A stretch of 64,000 nucleotides of DNA from Marisa cornuarietis (lineage: Eukaryota; Mollusca; Gastropoda; Architaenioglossa; Ampullariidae). Both the position numbers and the translations under genes were made by a program. Numbering within the stretch: the stretch's first letter is position 1; each line of letters opens with the position of its first letter. The stretch is taken from contig SMMW01000555.1 in assembly GCA_004794655.1 (NCBI GenBank), positions 186,001-250,000 of the forward strand, read 5' to 3'. Shown here piece by piece: positions 12,243 through 22,999 of the stretch. The notes under the pieces are model-generated. The model did not search any database, was not told the DNA's origin, and saw nothing but the letters and a program-made list of their open reading frames with translations.

Positions 12243-12641
12243 GGTGCTCAAAGCAGATAGTTTCCTACTCAACATTCTATAAAAGACAACAGTATTAAAG
12301 AACAGGAATGCACTGGTCATTCGAATCATGCCATATTTCTTTGACCTGTGAATTGTCCACTTTTCTTTTCCATTATAAAAAAGTGCTTCCGCTCCACGAA
12401 ATGTTTTCCATACATTATCAGTCTTTGTCCGTATCAACAGGCATGATATCTAGTGATCGTCTAAAACATCGCATTCTGAGGGTGGCACTCCCCGCTACCC
12501 TACATCTACGCGACAGGCTGTTTGAGATTAGGTTCACAGCAGGGTTGCGTTCAAGATGTCAACCTTTAAGGTGCTTGCGTCCAAACAATTAGCTCATCGT
12601 ATTTTGTAGCCGCATTTTGCAAGCACGTATACCACACTGTA

Positions 12642-12668
12642 TTATATGGGAATGAAATTCCCATATAA
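12642..12668. repeat. Perfect 12-bp inverted repeat with 3-nt loop
   Basis: TTATATGGGAAT and its exact complement flank GAA. It lies 0.3 kb beyond the FoxQ2 stop codon. It could form a small hairpin. The CCATATAA half is close to an SRF CArG box but lacks the final GG. Confidence 0.85.
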
Positions 12669-12837
12669 CGAAGAAGCAAAAGCACTAAAATAATTTCTGT
12701 TTGGCGTAGGTGTAAGTTTGGGAGCATCATTGTTGAAATAACAATTCTATTGCATTTATACTTTGTTTGATTTATCTTACGTTAGACGAGTGGGTTTTAG
12801 TTCTGCAAAAGCTAACGCTATTAAACAGACAGGATTA

Positions 12838-12843
12838 TTTATT
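12838..12843 (-). terminator. Candidate FoxQ2 poly(A) signal
   Basis: AATAAA on the minus strand, about 125 bp beyond the FoxQ2 stop codon. It is the first canonical hexamer downstream. Use is inferred from position. Confidence 0.5.
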
Positions 12844-12967
12844 CTAAGTTACAGTATCGATTTCGTCACCGAAAAAGTCAAAATAGTCCGTTTACACTCA
12901 TAACGAAGTTTTAGAGCAGGCGCATCACTTTATAAAAAGTACCAGACATGCCATGCTTAAAATGACT

Positions 12968-14737
12968 CTAAGCTCGGTCACTGCAGCTGTCTGCAAAGCC
13001 ACTGAAGTGATGTGCGCTGACGTCAGCTGTGGTACTGGCAGCATTGGTAGCCATCGCCATGGAGAAACGAGCAGCCTGCACCATCGGATGCAGGAATGGA
13101 GGCCCAGCATGCGACAAAGTGGTGCGCAGTCCTTCGATGTTGGCCGCGTGGAAAGCACTATAGCGGTGCAGGCTCAGGTCTAGCCCAGGAGGAACCCAGC
13201 GCATGCAGCCACCTTCCCGTGACAGCGACGATAATGCGGGAGATGATCCTGGCGTCGTCGGTAACGATGAGTTTGCTGATGAGGGCGATAGGTCCAGAGC
13301 TGATGCTGAGAGTGGACGAGCAGGGGGTGATATGGAAACTGCTGATGTGGTCAAGTTTTTCAAATTAGATGCCTCACTCTTAAAGCTGTTTTGGACAAAT
13401 GTATCATTAGAATCATCTGACTTTCCATCAGTTTCCTCATCTGGACACATGACCACTTCGTTGTCATGATTCTCTCTGGAATGTGCATCACCGGTACTAA
13501 CATGCGGCTGCTGGAATTGCAGGTGTCGAGGCTGTATCATATCAGTCTCACCTACATCGTCTGTCTCAATATCAATGTCACTCTCTGAGCTATCTTCTTG
13601 ACTGGTGTGAATGTTGCTATTGTGCACTGCCGCTTGACTATGAATGTCACATGGATTGCCGATTGCCACTGCTCCGTTACTGTAGTCTGCGCTCAAATGA
13701 ATATCATTGCTTTTGCTGTGAACGGTTTGGGAAGGTAGACCCGATGTCGTCGTGTTTGATAGAAGTCTTACTTTGGGAAGCACAACGACAGGAAGATCTG
13801 GGGCTAGGAGACTGTCCATGTCAAACAGTCGTTTCTTGACACCCGAATGCACAGCTTCAACTCCAACTTCAGCGTTTACATTTGCGTTACGGCCGACCAG
13901 TGGTAGAAATCCAACTCGAGACTGCTGCAGCAGCTTCTGACAACTATCTCCCACCGACGTCGCGTCTGGCGGTGAACAGTAGTTAACAGATGTAGGCTCA
14001 TTTTGGTTTCTATCTTCCATGGCGCCATCTTCCATAACATCATCTCTGTACTTAGGAGGCGTAGCATGGTTACTGCTATGACTCCAGCTGCTGGGGTTTG
14101 GCGAAGGGCTAGGGCTGTCATCGTCATCATCCGGCACAGACAGTCCCATATGTTTGCGCACCTTCCGCTGAGCTCGACGTCTTCGAAAATCACCACGAGT
14201 GAAGTCATCAACGTTAGCGGGATGCACAGCCCAGTAGTGCCCTTTACCGTTAGCTGAGCGACCAGATTTAATAAAACAATCGTTGAGGGAAAGGTTATGG
14301 CGAATGGAATTGCGCCACCCTGGGCCTCTAGTACGGAAGTAGGGATAATTATCAAGAATCCACTGATAAATGTCACTCAGCACCAGTTTTTTCTCTTTGG
14401 AACTAAGAATGGCCATAGCAATAAGTCCAATGTAGGAGTGAGACGGCTTAGGTTCTTCTTGCACGAATCGAGCTCGCGGGTCGGTCTTATAAAAGTAAGT
14501 CTGCGTATAGGGGTCAGCCAGGTAGGCTGCCGCCTGATATGGAGACAGTCCTGTGGCTAACGCATGGGTGTAACCGCGCAGAGACAATTGTATTCGTGTA
14601 CTGTAGTCGCATAAATGAGATCGCTGAAACTCGAGTGCAGAAAGCTGAGATGTAGTTGGGCTGAGCGCCGAAAAATAAGAAGGGGCTGGAACCTTCAAAC
14701 CGTAGGAGAGAAGAGCGTTATGGTTTGGGGAGCACAT
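12968..14737 (-). CDS. foxQ2: Forkhead transcription factor FoxQ2
   Basis: A single-exon gene of 589 codons. The forkhead (winged-helix) domain spans about residues 96-198 and begins PKPSHSYIGLIAMAIL. Recognition helix 3 reads GWRNSIRHNLSLNDCF, then GKGHYWAVHPANVDDF and a basic tail RRRRAQRKVRKHMG. PSHSYI, ILDNYPYF, DDF and RRRRAQRKVRKHMGL are hallmarks of the FoxQ2 class. An Asp run (203-207) follows the domain. FDMDSLL at 305-311 matches an EH1-like Groucho-binding motif, so a repressor role is plausible. The region 381-444 is acidic and 468-505 is Ser/Pro-rich. FoxQ2 proteins bind DNA in the nucleus and, in animals studied, pattern the anterior/apical end of embryos. Start choice: the frame stays open upstream but has no ATG before 14737; an apparent start at 14803 is GTG. 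The ATG at 14737 has A at -3. The stop is TAG at 12970-12968. The frame is intact and no intron is needed. Confidence 0.97.
   Translation of the reverse strand: MCSPNHNALLSYGLKVPAPSYFSALSPTTSQLSALEFQRSHLCDYSTRIQLSLRGYTHALATGLSPYQAAAYLADPYTQTYFYKTDPRARFVQEEPKPSHSYIGLIAMAILSSKEKKLVLSDIYQWILDNYPYFRTRGPGWRNSIRHNLSLNDCFIKSGRSANGKGHYWAVHPANVDDFTRGDFRRRRAQRKVRKHMGLSVPDDDDDSPSPSPNPSSWSHSSNHATPPKYRDDVMEDGAMEDRNQNEPTSVNYCSPPDATSVGDSCQKLLQQSRVGFLPLVGRNANVNAEVGVEAVHSGVKKRLFDMDSLLAPDLPVVVLPKVRLLSNTTTSGLPSQTVHSKSNDIHLSADYSNGAVAIGNPCDIHSQAAVHNSNIHTSQEDSSESDIDIETDDVGETDMIQPRHLQFQQPHVSTGDAHSRENHDNEVVMCPDEETDGKSDDSNDTFVQNSFKSEASNLKNLTTSAVSISPPARPLSASALDLSPSSANSSLPTTPGSSPALSSLSREGGCMRWVPPGLDLSLHRYSAFHAANIEGLRTTLSHAGPPFLHPMVQAARFSMAMATNAASTTADVSAHHFSGFADSCSDRA
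13805..13825 (-). other. foxQ2: EH1-like Groucho-interaction motif in FoxQ2
   Basis: Encodes FDMDSLL after a basic KKR. The pattern F-x-M/I-x-x-L/I-L fits EH1-type motifs, which recruit Groucho/TLE co-repressors and are known from several Fox families. It lies C-terminal to the forkhead domain. Function is inferred. Confidence 0.65.
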
Positions 14738-14855
14738 GATTGCCACCAACGCGCTGGAGCTCTCAGATGTCAATTTATTTCCTGTTCTCCGAATCGCTTT
14801 CACCGTAGCATATCCACTGTTATGTGCACAGACAGGCCATAAATAAATCTCAAAG

Positions 14856-14862
14856 ATTTATA
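14856..14862 (-). promoter_or_regulatory. foxQ2: TATA box candidate of FoxQ2
   Basis: TATAAAT on the minus strand, 119 bp upstream of the FoxQ2 ATG. Initiation about 30 bp downstream would give a 5' UTR of roughly 90 nt that contains the in-frame GTG at 14803. No other canonical TATA lies closer. Confidence 0.5.
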
Positions 14863-14916
14863 TGCTAGTGCTCTTTCTTGCTCTTTCCTCGTTACGTGCT
14901 CGGACAGTGCAGTGCC

Positions 14917-15060
14917 ATGGCGACCTCGATAGACAGCTGTGACAAGTCTCCGCGCCAGGACGTGCTGGTTATAGCTGGACACAGAAGACTTCAACGTCTC
15001 CACATGTACAGCTGCTCACAGATTGTTAGTTTCGTCCACTGTTGGCACAACTGCTTATAA
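14917..15060 (+). CDS. Small divergent ORF upstream of FoxQ2, 47 aa
   Basis: Starts with a near-optimal context (GTGCCATGG) and reads MATSIDSCDKSPRQDVLVIA, ending at TAA 15058-15060. It lies head-to-head with FoxQ2, about 55 bp from the FoxQ2 TATA box. There is no recognised domain. It could be a micropeptide, a divergent promoter transcript or chance in CpG-rich regulatory DNA. Confidence 0.25.
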   Translation: MATSIDSCDKSPRQDVLVIAGHRRLQRLHMYSCSQIVSFVHCWHNCL

Positions 15061-15700
15061 ACTTCGCTGGAAACCGCGATAACCTGCGCTGTCAATACTT
15101 CGATCGTCTCGTGGGGCGTGCGACGCCTACCTCATGAATATAAATGAGTGGGTGCGGCTTCACGGGGTGTCAGTCACGAGGGGCGCGCGCCATTGGCCAA
15201 AAATGCACACCCACCCCTCCATCCACCATCATCGCCCACCACTTTTGGCAAATAGCGAGCGCTGCTGCGACAGGGAACGAACAAACAGTTTCATCGTCTC
15301 TCTCTCTAATGCACAATGTGTTCCACCTTTTCTTTTCGGCGAGGGGAAATCGATTTAAAGAATTCAAAGCACCCCGCTGATTTTACCGGTCACTCCAAAG
15401 CGACTGATTGGATTGTGTCGGGTTTTGTTTTTCCAAGTTCTGTCATCGGTATATGGCGGACGGACTAGTCACGCGTGTTTATCACCAGCCTCGTGCCGGT
15501 GGACTGGGAGGGCGTTAATTTTGTTCCCGTTAACGTGGGAGGAGTAAAACAGGAGGATGGAAGGGGGCTTCTTGGGGGAAAACTGTGATTGTGCGAGAAG
15601 CTTAGCACCTAGAGCAGTATGCCGACGGAGGGGCGAGACTGTAATTTTCAGTGTTAGATGTTGCTAAAGAGTGAATGAGTGCGTGGGGTTTTAAAATTTG
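15061..15700. promoter_or_regulatory. CpG-rich region upstream of FoxQ2
   Basis: Clearly richer in GC and CpG than its surroundings. It contains an ATTGGCCAA segment (CCAAT on both strands) near 15192 and GATTGGATTG near 15406, which gives CCAAT on the minus strand. Short ORFs on both strands overlap freely and look non-coding. Position and composition suggest promoter-proximal or enhancer DNA for FoxQ2; this is inference. Confidence 0.4.
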
Positions 15701-16780
15701 TACTCTTCTGTTTGGGACACGTTTGTGCCAGCCATGTAACGGACTCTACAGTAGGCAGGATCAGTGGAGGTAAGAGATTATTTGCAAACTGCATAACGTG
15801 CTGCATCGGTAAGACGAGAGAGCGGGTAAGGAAGGCGGCGATGGGGGAGAAAGACTGACTGACGCAGTGGTCCCCCCCCAAACAACGTATTTCATGCCCT
15901 TCAGCATGTGTACAGATAGGCCTTTATTTGTATACGGGATAAGAATTCTTTTAAGATAATAACTTTTATTTTATTGTATATATCTAAAAATCACGATACG
16001 CTAAGAAACACTTTAAAAAATAGCCACTTAACATCTTTTTCTTTCTTTCTTCTTTCTCTGTGTAGTAAATTTCTGCGTCGGCAGTTCAAACATATGAAAC
16101 GAGCAGTTTACATAGACTGCTAGTTTGCAACAGAAGACAATGCACTGTGGACATAAAGACTTCTTTTCCCTTTGCAATGCTGTGAAGGATAATTATACTT
16201 TTAGTGTGTCATTATAATGTAACAGCCAAAAATTCCATTAAACGATCCTCTAAGTAAGAAATCAGAGAAGGTAGGTGTCAATCTGGAGACATCATTTGAT
16301 ATCAAGTTTGGGCGGACTTAAAGAAAATTGTCTCATCGTCAACACGTGTGGTGCTTTGATAGCTTCTGCTGACAAAACACTGTCGCACTTCAGTATTTTA
16401 TCCTTATATTTGAAAATGTGTACGTTACAATAGATGTTTTGAATGTTTAACTTTCGAAAGATAGGCAAACTATTTTGGAAGATCCACTCACCACCTTGCC
16501 GACACAGCCGTTTCGCGACATATTCAATGTAGAAGTAAGCAGTATCTTTTTCTTTTGCCTGTCATATACACGTAGGAACGCGCACGCTGACACGCGCAGA
16601 GAAGAGAGAGAAAAGAGAGAGAAGAGAAAGTGGGGGTACAAATAGTTTTTTTAATAAGGTCGAAACCTCAAATTAGATCCCGAAAGACTTAGATGGCCGT
16701 GAATGTACATAGCTCACTGTGCCTAGGCCCTGGACTCTAACCCTCTCCATATGCGTCTTTTATTTTCTTACACTAATAAA
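15700..16780. other. Non-coding stretch
   Basis: No gene or repeat family is recognised. Poly-purine GAGA sequence occurs near 16600-16630. Confidence 0.55.
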
Positions 16781-16794
16781 TCAGTTACCCTTCA

Positions 16795-16930
16795 CTACTG
16801 AGTGGGCGGTGAAGGGTAGCGTGTCAGTGACCAGGCTTAGGAAACATTGAGCGGAAGACCTTCTGTTCCATAGGTGAGGGCGCTAACCACAAAGCCACAG
16901 AGCCACCTCTCCCATTGTCTTAAAGCGAGA
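16795..16930 (-). mobile_element. tRNA-derived SINE fragment
   Basis: On the minus strand GGTGGCTCTGTGGCTTTGTG continues into GTTAGCGCCCTCACC, which resembles the A-box region of tRNA-derived SINEs with the common 'GTGGTTAGCGCC' start. A B-box is not clear. Open frames crossing it on both strands are chance. Confidence 0.5.
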
Positions 16931-17404
16931 CAAAATAAGTACAACGTACTTCTATCTCGTGGTGTGCAACATGCGACATAAACCAGGAAAGGTGATAGCG
17001 AACGCACCAGCGATGGGTCGCAGATGGTCCAATGAAGTAATACACTCTTTACGGCTGTGTTTGTCTTCAGACACAGAACCCGAGACAAAATCTCATCATT
17101 TGAGTGCTGTTTGTCTTCTGGTTTTGTTTTTCCCTCAGATCACGCTTTTTCTAGATAGAACTATAAATGTTTAATTCCTTCTGGAGCTTGCAATTTGGAC
17201 AATATAAATCGCACGAGAAGTTTTATGATTATGACATGTCTTCGACAATCATGTCAAAGACTTCCACATTCACGCGCCAGAAAACCCGCGCACAAATGGG
17301 TGCATACATCCATACGAGCTACATAGTTACATAGCATCCAGTTTCAAAACTGAGCATAAAGGAGAACGATACGAACGACATAAAGGAAGAAAAACAATGT
17401 TGAC

Positions 17405-17463
17405 TCTCACTCACTCACTCACTCACTCACTCACTCACTCACTCACTCACTCACTCACTCACG
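17405..17463. repeat. (CTCA)n tetranucleotide microsatellite
   Basis: About 14 perfect tandem copies of CTCA. Confidence 0.97.
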
Positions 17464-18059
17464 AACAAATTGCTGAATACAATCTGTAATTATGTTTGTA
17501 AAATACGTTACTGAAAGCTTCATTCTAAATTCAAAGTCACAACAATGATATATTGATCGTTTCATGTGCAGCTAAAGTTTAAACATCATGTTTGCGCAAA
17601 GGTTCTTTCAGTCTAATTTAATTAAAATCAGTCCCCAGAACTTGCACAAAACTTAAGCTTCAAACAACAAAAAGCCAGCGTTTAAACACTGATCTTTTAA
17701 GTACTCTACAGAAGTAATTAGGATTACCCCCACCCCCCTCCCATGTGTAATCTCACTAAAATCGACAAGACTGCATACAACATTTACATAAAAATTACAA
17801 ACACGTTCATCTTTTATCGGCTATTTCCCAAGTATTTGAATACTTTGAAGTAATCTGTTATACCTACAGTGTTGATAAAAGTAAATTCTTTCAGCCAATA
17901 GAGGTCATGAAGGTATATTCTTTTTTTTTTAATCCTCTACCAATGCAGTATACTTAACCTGCTTTAATAAGAAAAGTCAAAAAGGTTACTGTCGGTTTCA
18001 ACTATTTTCTGCAAGACAAATGCCCTAATTTATTCTGGCAGTGCAGCCATTCACGAATT

Positions 18060-18062
<3 letters not shown>

Positions 18063-18127
<65 letters not shown>
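18063..18127. repeat. (AC)n microsatellite
   Basis: An uninterrupted AC run of about 32 units. Confidence 0.97.
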
Positions 18128-18128
<1 letters not shown>

Positions 18129-18129
18129 T

Positions 18130-19420
18130 TTGACATAAAATAACACAGCACAACTTGGAAATATTTCCCGTTCTTAAGTGTTAGGAGGTTAAAAAAAATA
18201 TGGATTAATGATAATTCATAGCACGACATGATTGAAATGTTCATAGAAAATCTTACTAGACGAAAGATATTGCAATTGTGCAAATTCTTTTCAAATTCAA
18301 ACCGTTCTTTCCTATCTTCTACTAGGGAAATCAATGCTTCACTTCATTGACATTAGATCTGTAATAAGTCTGCATTTTATAGTTCTGAATTTTTTAAACC
18401 AGCTTTTTTTCCTTAGAATATCTTGCCTTAAATTTCAGAGTAAAAGCATCGTTTCTTTAAAAAAAAAAAAGCACCTCAAGATCAAGACTTGACTTTAAAT
18501 CCAGAGCAAGATCTCAACACCCGAATTAAAACCTACGAGAGTCGTTTGAGTAAAAAAAATGGACTATTTTGTACTGCGGGCATAATATCACAGCCATGCT
18601 GTTACAAAATTACGTAAAATTATTGAAAACCTGAAATTTTTACGCTGAAACGCGTGAATTATTTTTAACACAGAGATAGTAATGATTACACAATTCACGG
18701 GCCTGGTGACGAGAGAACTAGTTGGACCTCACCTTGGAATAATCAGTCGCCGTTAAGTCAGACTTTTCGCTCTAAAAACAAGATACTTGACACCCGTTCT
18801 TGTTTTGGGAGCAGGTTTATAATGAACAAGCCGTAGTTTGGTAGAGCACTGTTTACTAGCGAAGGTTAGAAAAAGCAGCATCAGGGTACTGATATTAGCT
18901 TTCCACATTGAATAAAACATACAAAAGTAAAATGGTTCCACGGTCGTTTTATTGCCTCTATGGCGAGGAACCTTTTACCTTCACTTTTTCCTTTTATGAT
19001 GACAATTTCCACTGCTGACAAACGTCACTGCATATACTTCATGACTTTAAGACTATTACTCATAGAATTCAGCTTTGTCAATTATCATGCTTCGACACAA
19101 AGGTCTCGGTCACCGATGTTAAGGAAAGAAAAGGCGAACGCCTGTTCTAGCAGAGATCATGTCAGCAAATCGAACTTCGTAATCCAATTGCCACCATCCA
19201 ATTTCTCGCAAAAAATTCATACTAACCCTCTATTCGAATCCCTCTCTCCCGCTATAACAAAGAGACCCCAAAATTGGATATGAAAAGACAATATAAAGGA
19301 AGAAAAAAAAAACTTCTGTAAGTATTTGTGTAGTGAGTGTCTAGTCGAAAATCGGTACTTTATCTGCAGCTATAACTCAAAGAAAAAGTCTTATCTCAGT
19401 TCAAATCAGTAACGACCAGC
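18130..19420. other. AT-rich non-coding stretch
   Basis: Short chance ORFs only, the longest about 107 codons on the plus strand at 18960-19283, with no domain or splice support. Confidence 0.55.
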
Positions 19421-19449
19421 CTCCTGAAAGGTGATCTCAAACTTTCAAT

Positions 19450-19560
19450 GAAAGCGGGTGTGCATGTGGATGGCGCTGTAAGTGGTATCTCGAGCATTGT
19501 GCGCGCTGGGTTCGTGCTTGTCGACAGAAAGAGCCTTTACACAGGAACAAGAAGGCCTGG
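19450..19560 (+). mobile_element. Possible decayed tRNA-like SINE
   Basis: GATGGCGCTGTAAGTGG, then GCGCTGGGTTCGTGC about 30 bp later, resembles A- and B-box spacing. No second family member was matched to it, so the call is weak. Confidence 0.3.
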
Positions 19561-20329
19561 CAAATATGCCTCTTTTTATGTTACGTATTTGGAGAAAAGT
19601 TCTTCCACTACACAGTAGTTGCTCCTACATCAATCCTCCATATCCTTCATTCAGCGAATGACCTAAACGTTTATTTTATGAAGTGGTTAATGAACTCTTC
19701 AGGGACCGTAGTTATGAAGCGAGAGTAGGCCGTTTCCCCAGGGCTAAACCGGGAAACCGAGGAAAAGTGTCTTCTTTTCGTAGTCACAATACGATGCATA
19801 GACGCCGAGGACACCACTTTGACACTACTCGTTTCTTTACGCCAGGGCATCTTTGCCCCCGCATTATAACTACGGCTCCAATAGTAAAGCAATATCTGCA
19901 GGGTCTATACACCACTTTATAACTTCGGAAAAAAGGCGCTTTTCCTTGAGCTCTCTATGTCGCCCTAGGACGACCACTTCCCCTGGCTTCTTAACTGTGG
20001 TTCCTGATTGTGAAACAAGTAGATAACTTGCTAGATGGTGAACGCACATAAGGACTTCTATGCTAACTCATTACTAAAAACGGTGACAATGTTACATAGG
20101 TTACTTATAGGTAAGGGAAATACCAAATTAAAAGCGCTAAATATAAGGGATTGGTTATTTGCATTTTTAAAAACTTATTTTGATATCGTCGATTGTTACG
20201 GAGTGCACAAATAATAAGGAAAGTAAGAACAGTTATTTGAATGTGCCGTATCGAGATTTGAATTATTCCTATAGGAATAATATATAATCGGAACCATCAA
20301 TCCATATACTCACGAGGTCTATTCGATAA

Positions 20330-20465
20330 CCGAGGTTCGACTATATCTCTGTAACTGTAGAAAAACTCCGAAGCTACGTTTCGCTGGCGATGATTTTATG
20401 CTCTGATGATGACAATGACAGTGACAATGACGATGACGATGACGACGACAATGAGGATGATAATG
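20330..20465 (+). repeat. GAT/GAC/AAT triplet tract, possibly an Asp-rich exon
   Basis: Imperfect triplets at about 20403-20462 would encode an almost pure Asp/Asn run. The tract is bounded on the left by a possible acceptor (CTGTAACTGTAG) and on the right by AAG|GTAAAAG, a reasonable donor, and stays open in the frame KLRSYVSLAM followed by the acidic run. Its phase would match the block at 21767. A simple repeat is the more conservative reading. Confidence 0.35.
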
Positions 20466-21147
20466 ATAAGGTAAAAGTTGTAAGGACATACACAAATCTA
20501 AGAGTGACTTTTTCCCAACACGTTTATCTTAATGAGGACTGAATATGTCGTGAGAAAGAAAGTGTTACTTGTATTTTGCTGATGTTGTGGTCACGTGGTG
20601 TTTATTGGCTGTCAATACGGGCACGAAAATTACCCTGTTAACATATGGTCTAGGGTATGTGAATTGAAAATGTTCATTGATTTGTATTAAAGCGCTCTTC
20701 AAATGTCCTTTCTCGCCACCTGTCAATGATCTAGGAAAAACGGCGAGCTATCCTCTTAGCATCAATGTTTATGCACTGTTAAAAAGTATCTTGGTTCAGG
20801 TTCAGGTTCTTTGAATGCCAACAGATCGAATCCCACATAAAGCATATAATATGTTGTTAAAATGCATCAAAAGAAACAAAGGATGTAGGTATCTAATATT
20901 TTCTGTTTATTGCATAACTATGCCTTTGGATATGTGCGGGTTGTTAAATTCTTTGAGAGTGCTTTTAATCAAATGAAGGGCATAAAGGCTGGCATGGAAA
21001 TATAATAGCTAAAGCCAAAGATCGTTTTCGTTTTATTGAGCATTTAGATCATCTTTCTCCTCATGTACATACCAAAAGCGATGTTAAACACATAGCGGTT
21101 CATACTGCTTTCTTTTCTGACTCGGCGTTTCATGCCTCAAGCCGCAC

Positions 21148-21150
<3 letters not shown>

Positions 21151-21207
<57 letters not shown>
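21151..21207. repeat. (GT)n microsatellite
   Basis: A perfect GT run of about 28 units. Confidence 0.97.
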
Positions 21208-21208
<1 letters not shown>

Positions 21209-21766
21209 TTAACCATAGTGAACATGTTAATTCCATATCATGTTTATTTTTGTCCATGTTTTGTGGAATCAGAATGACATTTTATGTTCTTCTGTCAAAC
21301 CTACAGTGACTTGAGAAAGAAGTGTAATTATAAAAATTTCTCCAACATCTGTCAGCTTTTCATTTGTCTGTTTTTAGCTAATGTTACGAAGACTATACGT
21401 ATCAATGTAGCCAGTTATATTTATGAGCCTTTCGAGGATCAACATTTAAATTTATAGCTGATTATTCAATACAGTTACAAATATCTATAATTCATAATTT
21501 TGTAGCCACGTGAAGTAGAAAGAATAAGCATGAAACTATAAAGAACGAAAGAATAAGACACATACAGAGGGTTATTTTAATTAAGAAATAAGAAACTAAG
21601 AGACAAATGAAGCGTACTTAGTCTTTTTCATCGATATTTTGGGTGTGTGTGTGTGTTTGTGTGTTCGCGCGCGCCTTAACTGTAATTCTGTTAAAATACT
21701 TAGCTGGTATTTGTGGTCAAAATATGAATTCAGAGAAATTCTTTGCATGCTTTGTTGTTTCATTAG

Positions 21767-21946
21767 GTGGATTATTGGAACCTGTGCCTTGCATACGTTG
21801 GTGATGCAGATGATGGTTACGTCTGGTACTTCTACCATAGCGTCAAGGAAGATTTCAAAGAAGACAACGTTCATTTCGAGTCAGGCGATTTCACCTACAA
21901 TAGTGGAGAAGAACAGGAAGGCCTTGAAAATGAGAAGCACCATTAA
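21767..21946 (+). CDS. Candidate terminal coding exon, unrecognised protein
   Basis: Follows a good acceptor (TTTGTTGTTTCATTAG ending at 21766) and stays open for 59 codons to TAA at 21944-21946. The reading starts VDYWNLCLAYVGDADDGYVW and continues YFYHSVKEDFKEDNVHFESG. The end is Glu-rich and finishes with His-His. Aromatic, Gly and acidic residues are balanced as in a folded protein with a charged tail, unlike neighbouring chance frames. It has no internal ATG start, so a start-based ORF search misses it. I do not recognise the family. An overlapping ATG frame at 21639-21977 includes a microsatellite and is judged a shadow. Confidence 0.42.
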   Translation: MDYWNLCLAYVGDADDGYVWYFYHSVKEDFKEDNVHFESGDFTYNSGEEQEGLENEKHH

Positions 21947-21989
21947 CGGCCAAAACGTGTTTGTTCAGTCGCCGTAGTTTCACTAGCAC

Positions 21990-22440
21990 CGACCACTGTA
22001 AAGACCACCAACTCGCCACTATTCGTCCATCTGGGATTCTCTTGCCTGAGTGAAGCGGGCAAAGTAATGATGCGACAATCATGTGTGTCCACACACCACC
22101 TCCACTCTTTCGCTGTCTGCGGAAGCAGGGCGCCACAAAGGACTGCACAGTCTCGGCGGGCTGGCGTGTCGCTGCCGCTGCTGGTGTCTTTGTCCGCCTG
22201 CCAGCCACCCGCCCGCACCATCGCGGCGGGCTGTCTGGGTGTCGGTATGAGTGCGAGAATGACAGCTTGGAATGCTTCAGTCTTCCCCCCCCACCACCCG
22301 AAAGGTCGTGTAAGCTCTACTGGTTTCGATGCAGTGTGAAGGGGAGGGTGCGTGTGGAAACCTTCGGCTTGTATCGTGTCAGGGGCGGTGGTCACTAGCG
22401 ACCTTCATTGTTCCTGGACCTGGGCAGCCCAGTAGTTACG
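21990..22440. other. GC-rich block with overlapping ORFs on both strands
   Basis: Markedly GC- and CpG-rich against an AT-rich background. A 150-codon minus-strand frame and 90-105-codon plus-strand frames overlap with no preference between them and no recognised domain. It may be the 3' UTR of the preceding exon or a regulatory island. Confidence 0.35.
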
Positions 22441-22443
22441 GTC

Positions 22444-22445
<2 letters not shown>

Positions 22446-22523
<78 letters not shown>
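22446..22523. repeat. (AC)n microsatellite
   Basis: A perfect AC run of about 39 units. Confidence 0.97.
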
Positions 22524-22524
<1 letters not shown>

Positions 22525-22897
22525 CTTTGTCACAGTAACCGCTGGGGTACAACCACAACCGCAAAAGCTATTAGTTTATCGGTACCCGTCACAGCATAAA
22601 CGCCACTCAGCAAACTGTGGCATTCACATTGACGCTCTGCTTATTCACGCCATTGCTCGCTGCGTAACACAATCACGGAGTGGTTACGCTTGGCTTTTCA
22701 AGATCTACAGTCTGGTGAGCAGGAGCATGCCGCGTCATCCAGTCTATAGCCCTCAAGGCCTACCTCCTGCCGTTCGAGGGACCAAAACGGTCGGGTAGAG
22801 CAAGAGAAATGCTAAGCGGTAATTTGCAAGGAGTTTTCGTGACTCGACTCTCGGCGCTTTCCCTCTTCTATTAACAGTAAACAATTTTCTTCTGGCG

Positions 22898-22997
<100 letters not shown>

Positions 22998-22999
22998 GA

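Noticed and set aside
13876..14376. 166-codon minus-strand ORF inside FoxQ2
   Set aside because: It is another frame of the FoxQ2 coding sequence; the forkhead frame is unambiguous.
17405..17463. Regular repeat that might suggest a CRISPR array
   Set aside because: It is a 4-bp tandem microsatellite with no spacers, in a eukaryotic context.
21943..22395. 150-codon minus-strand ORF
   Set aside because: Lies in a GC-rich block where several frames on both strands are open; no domain recognised.
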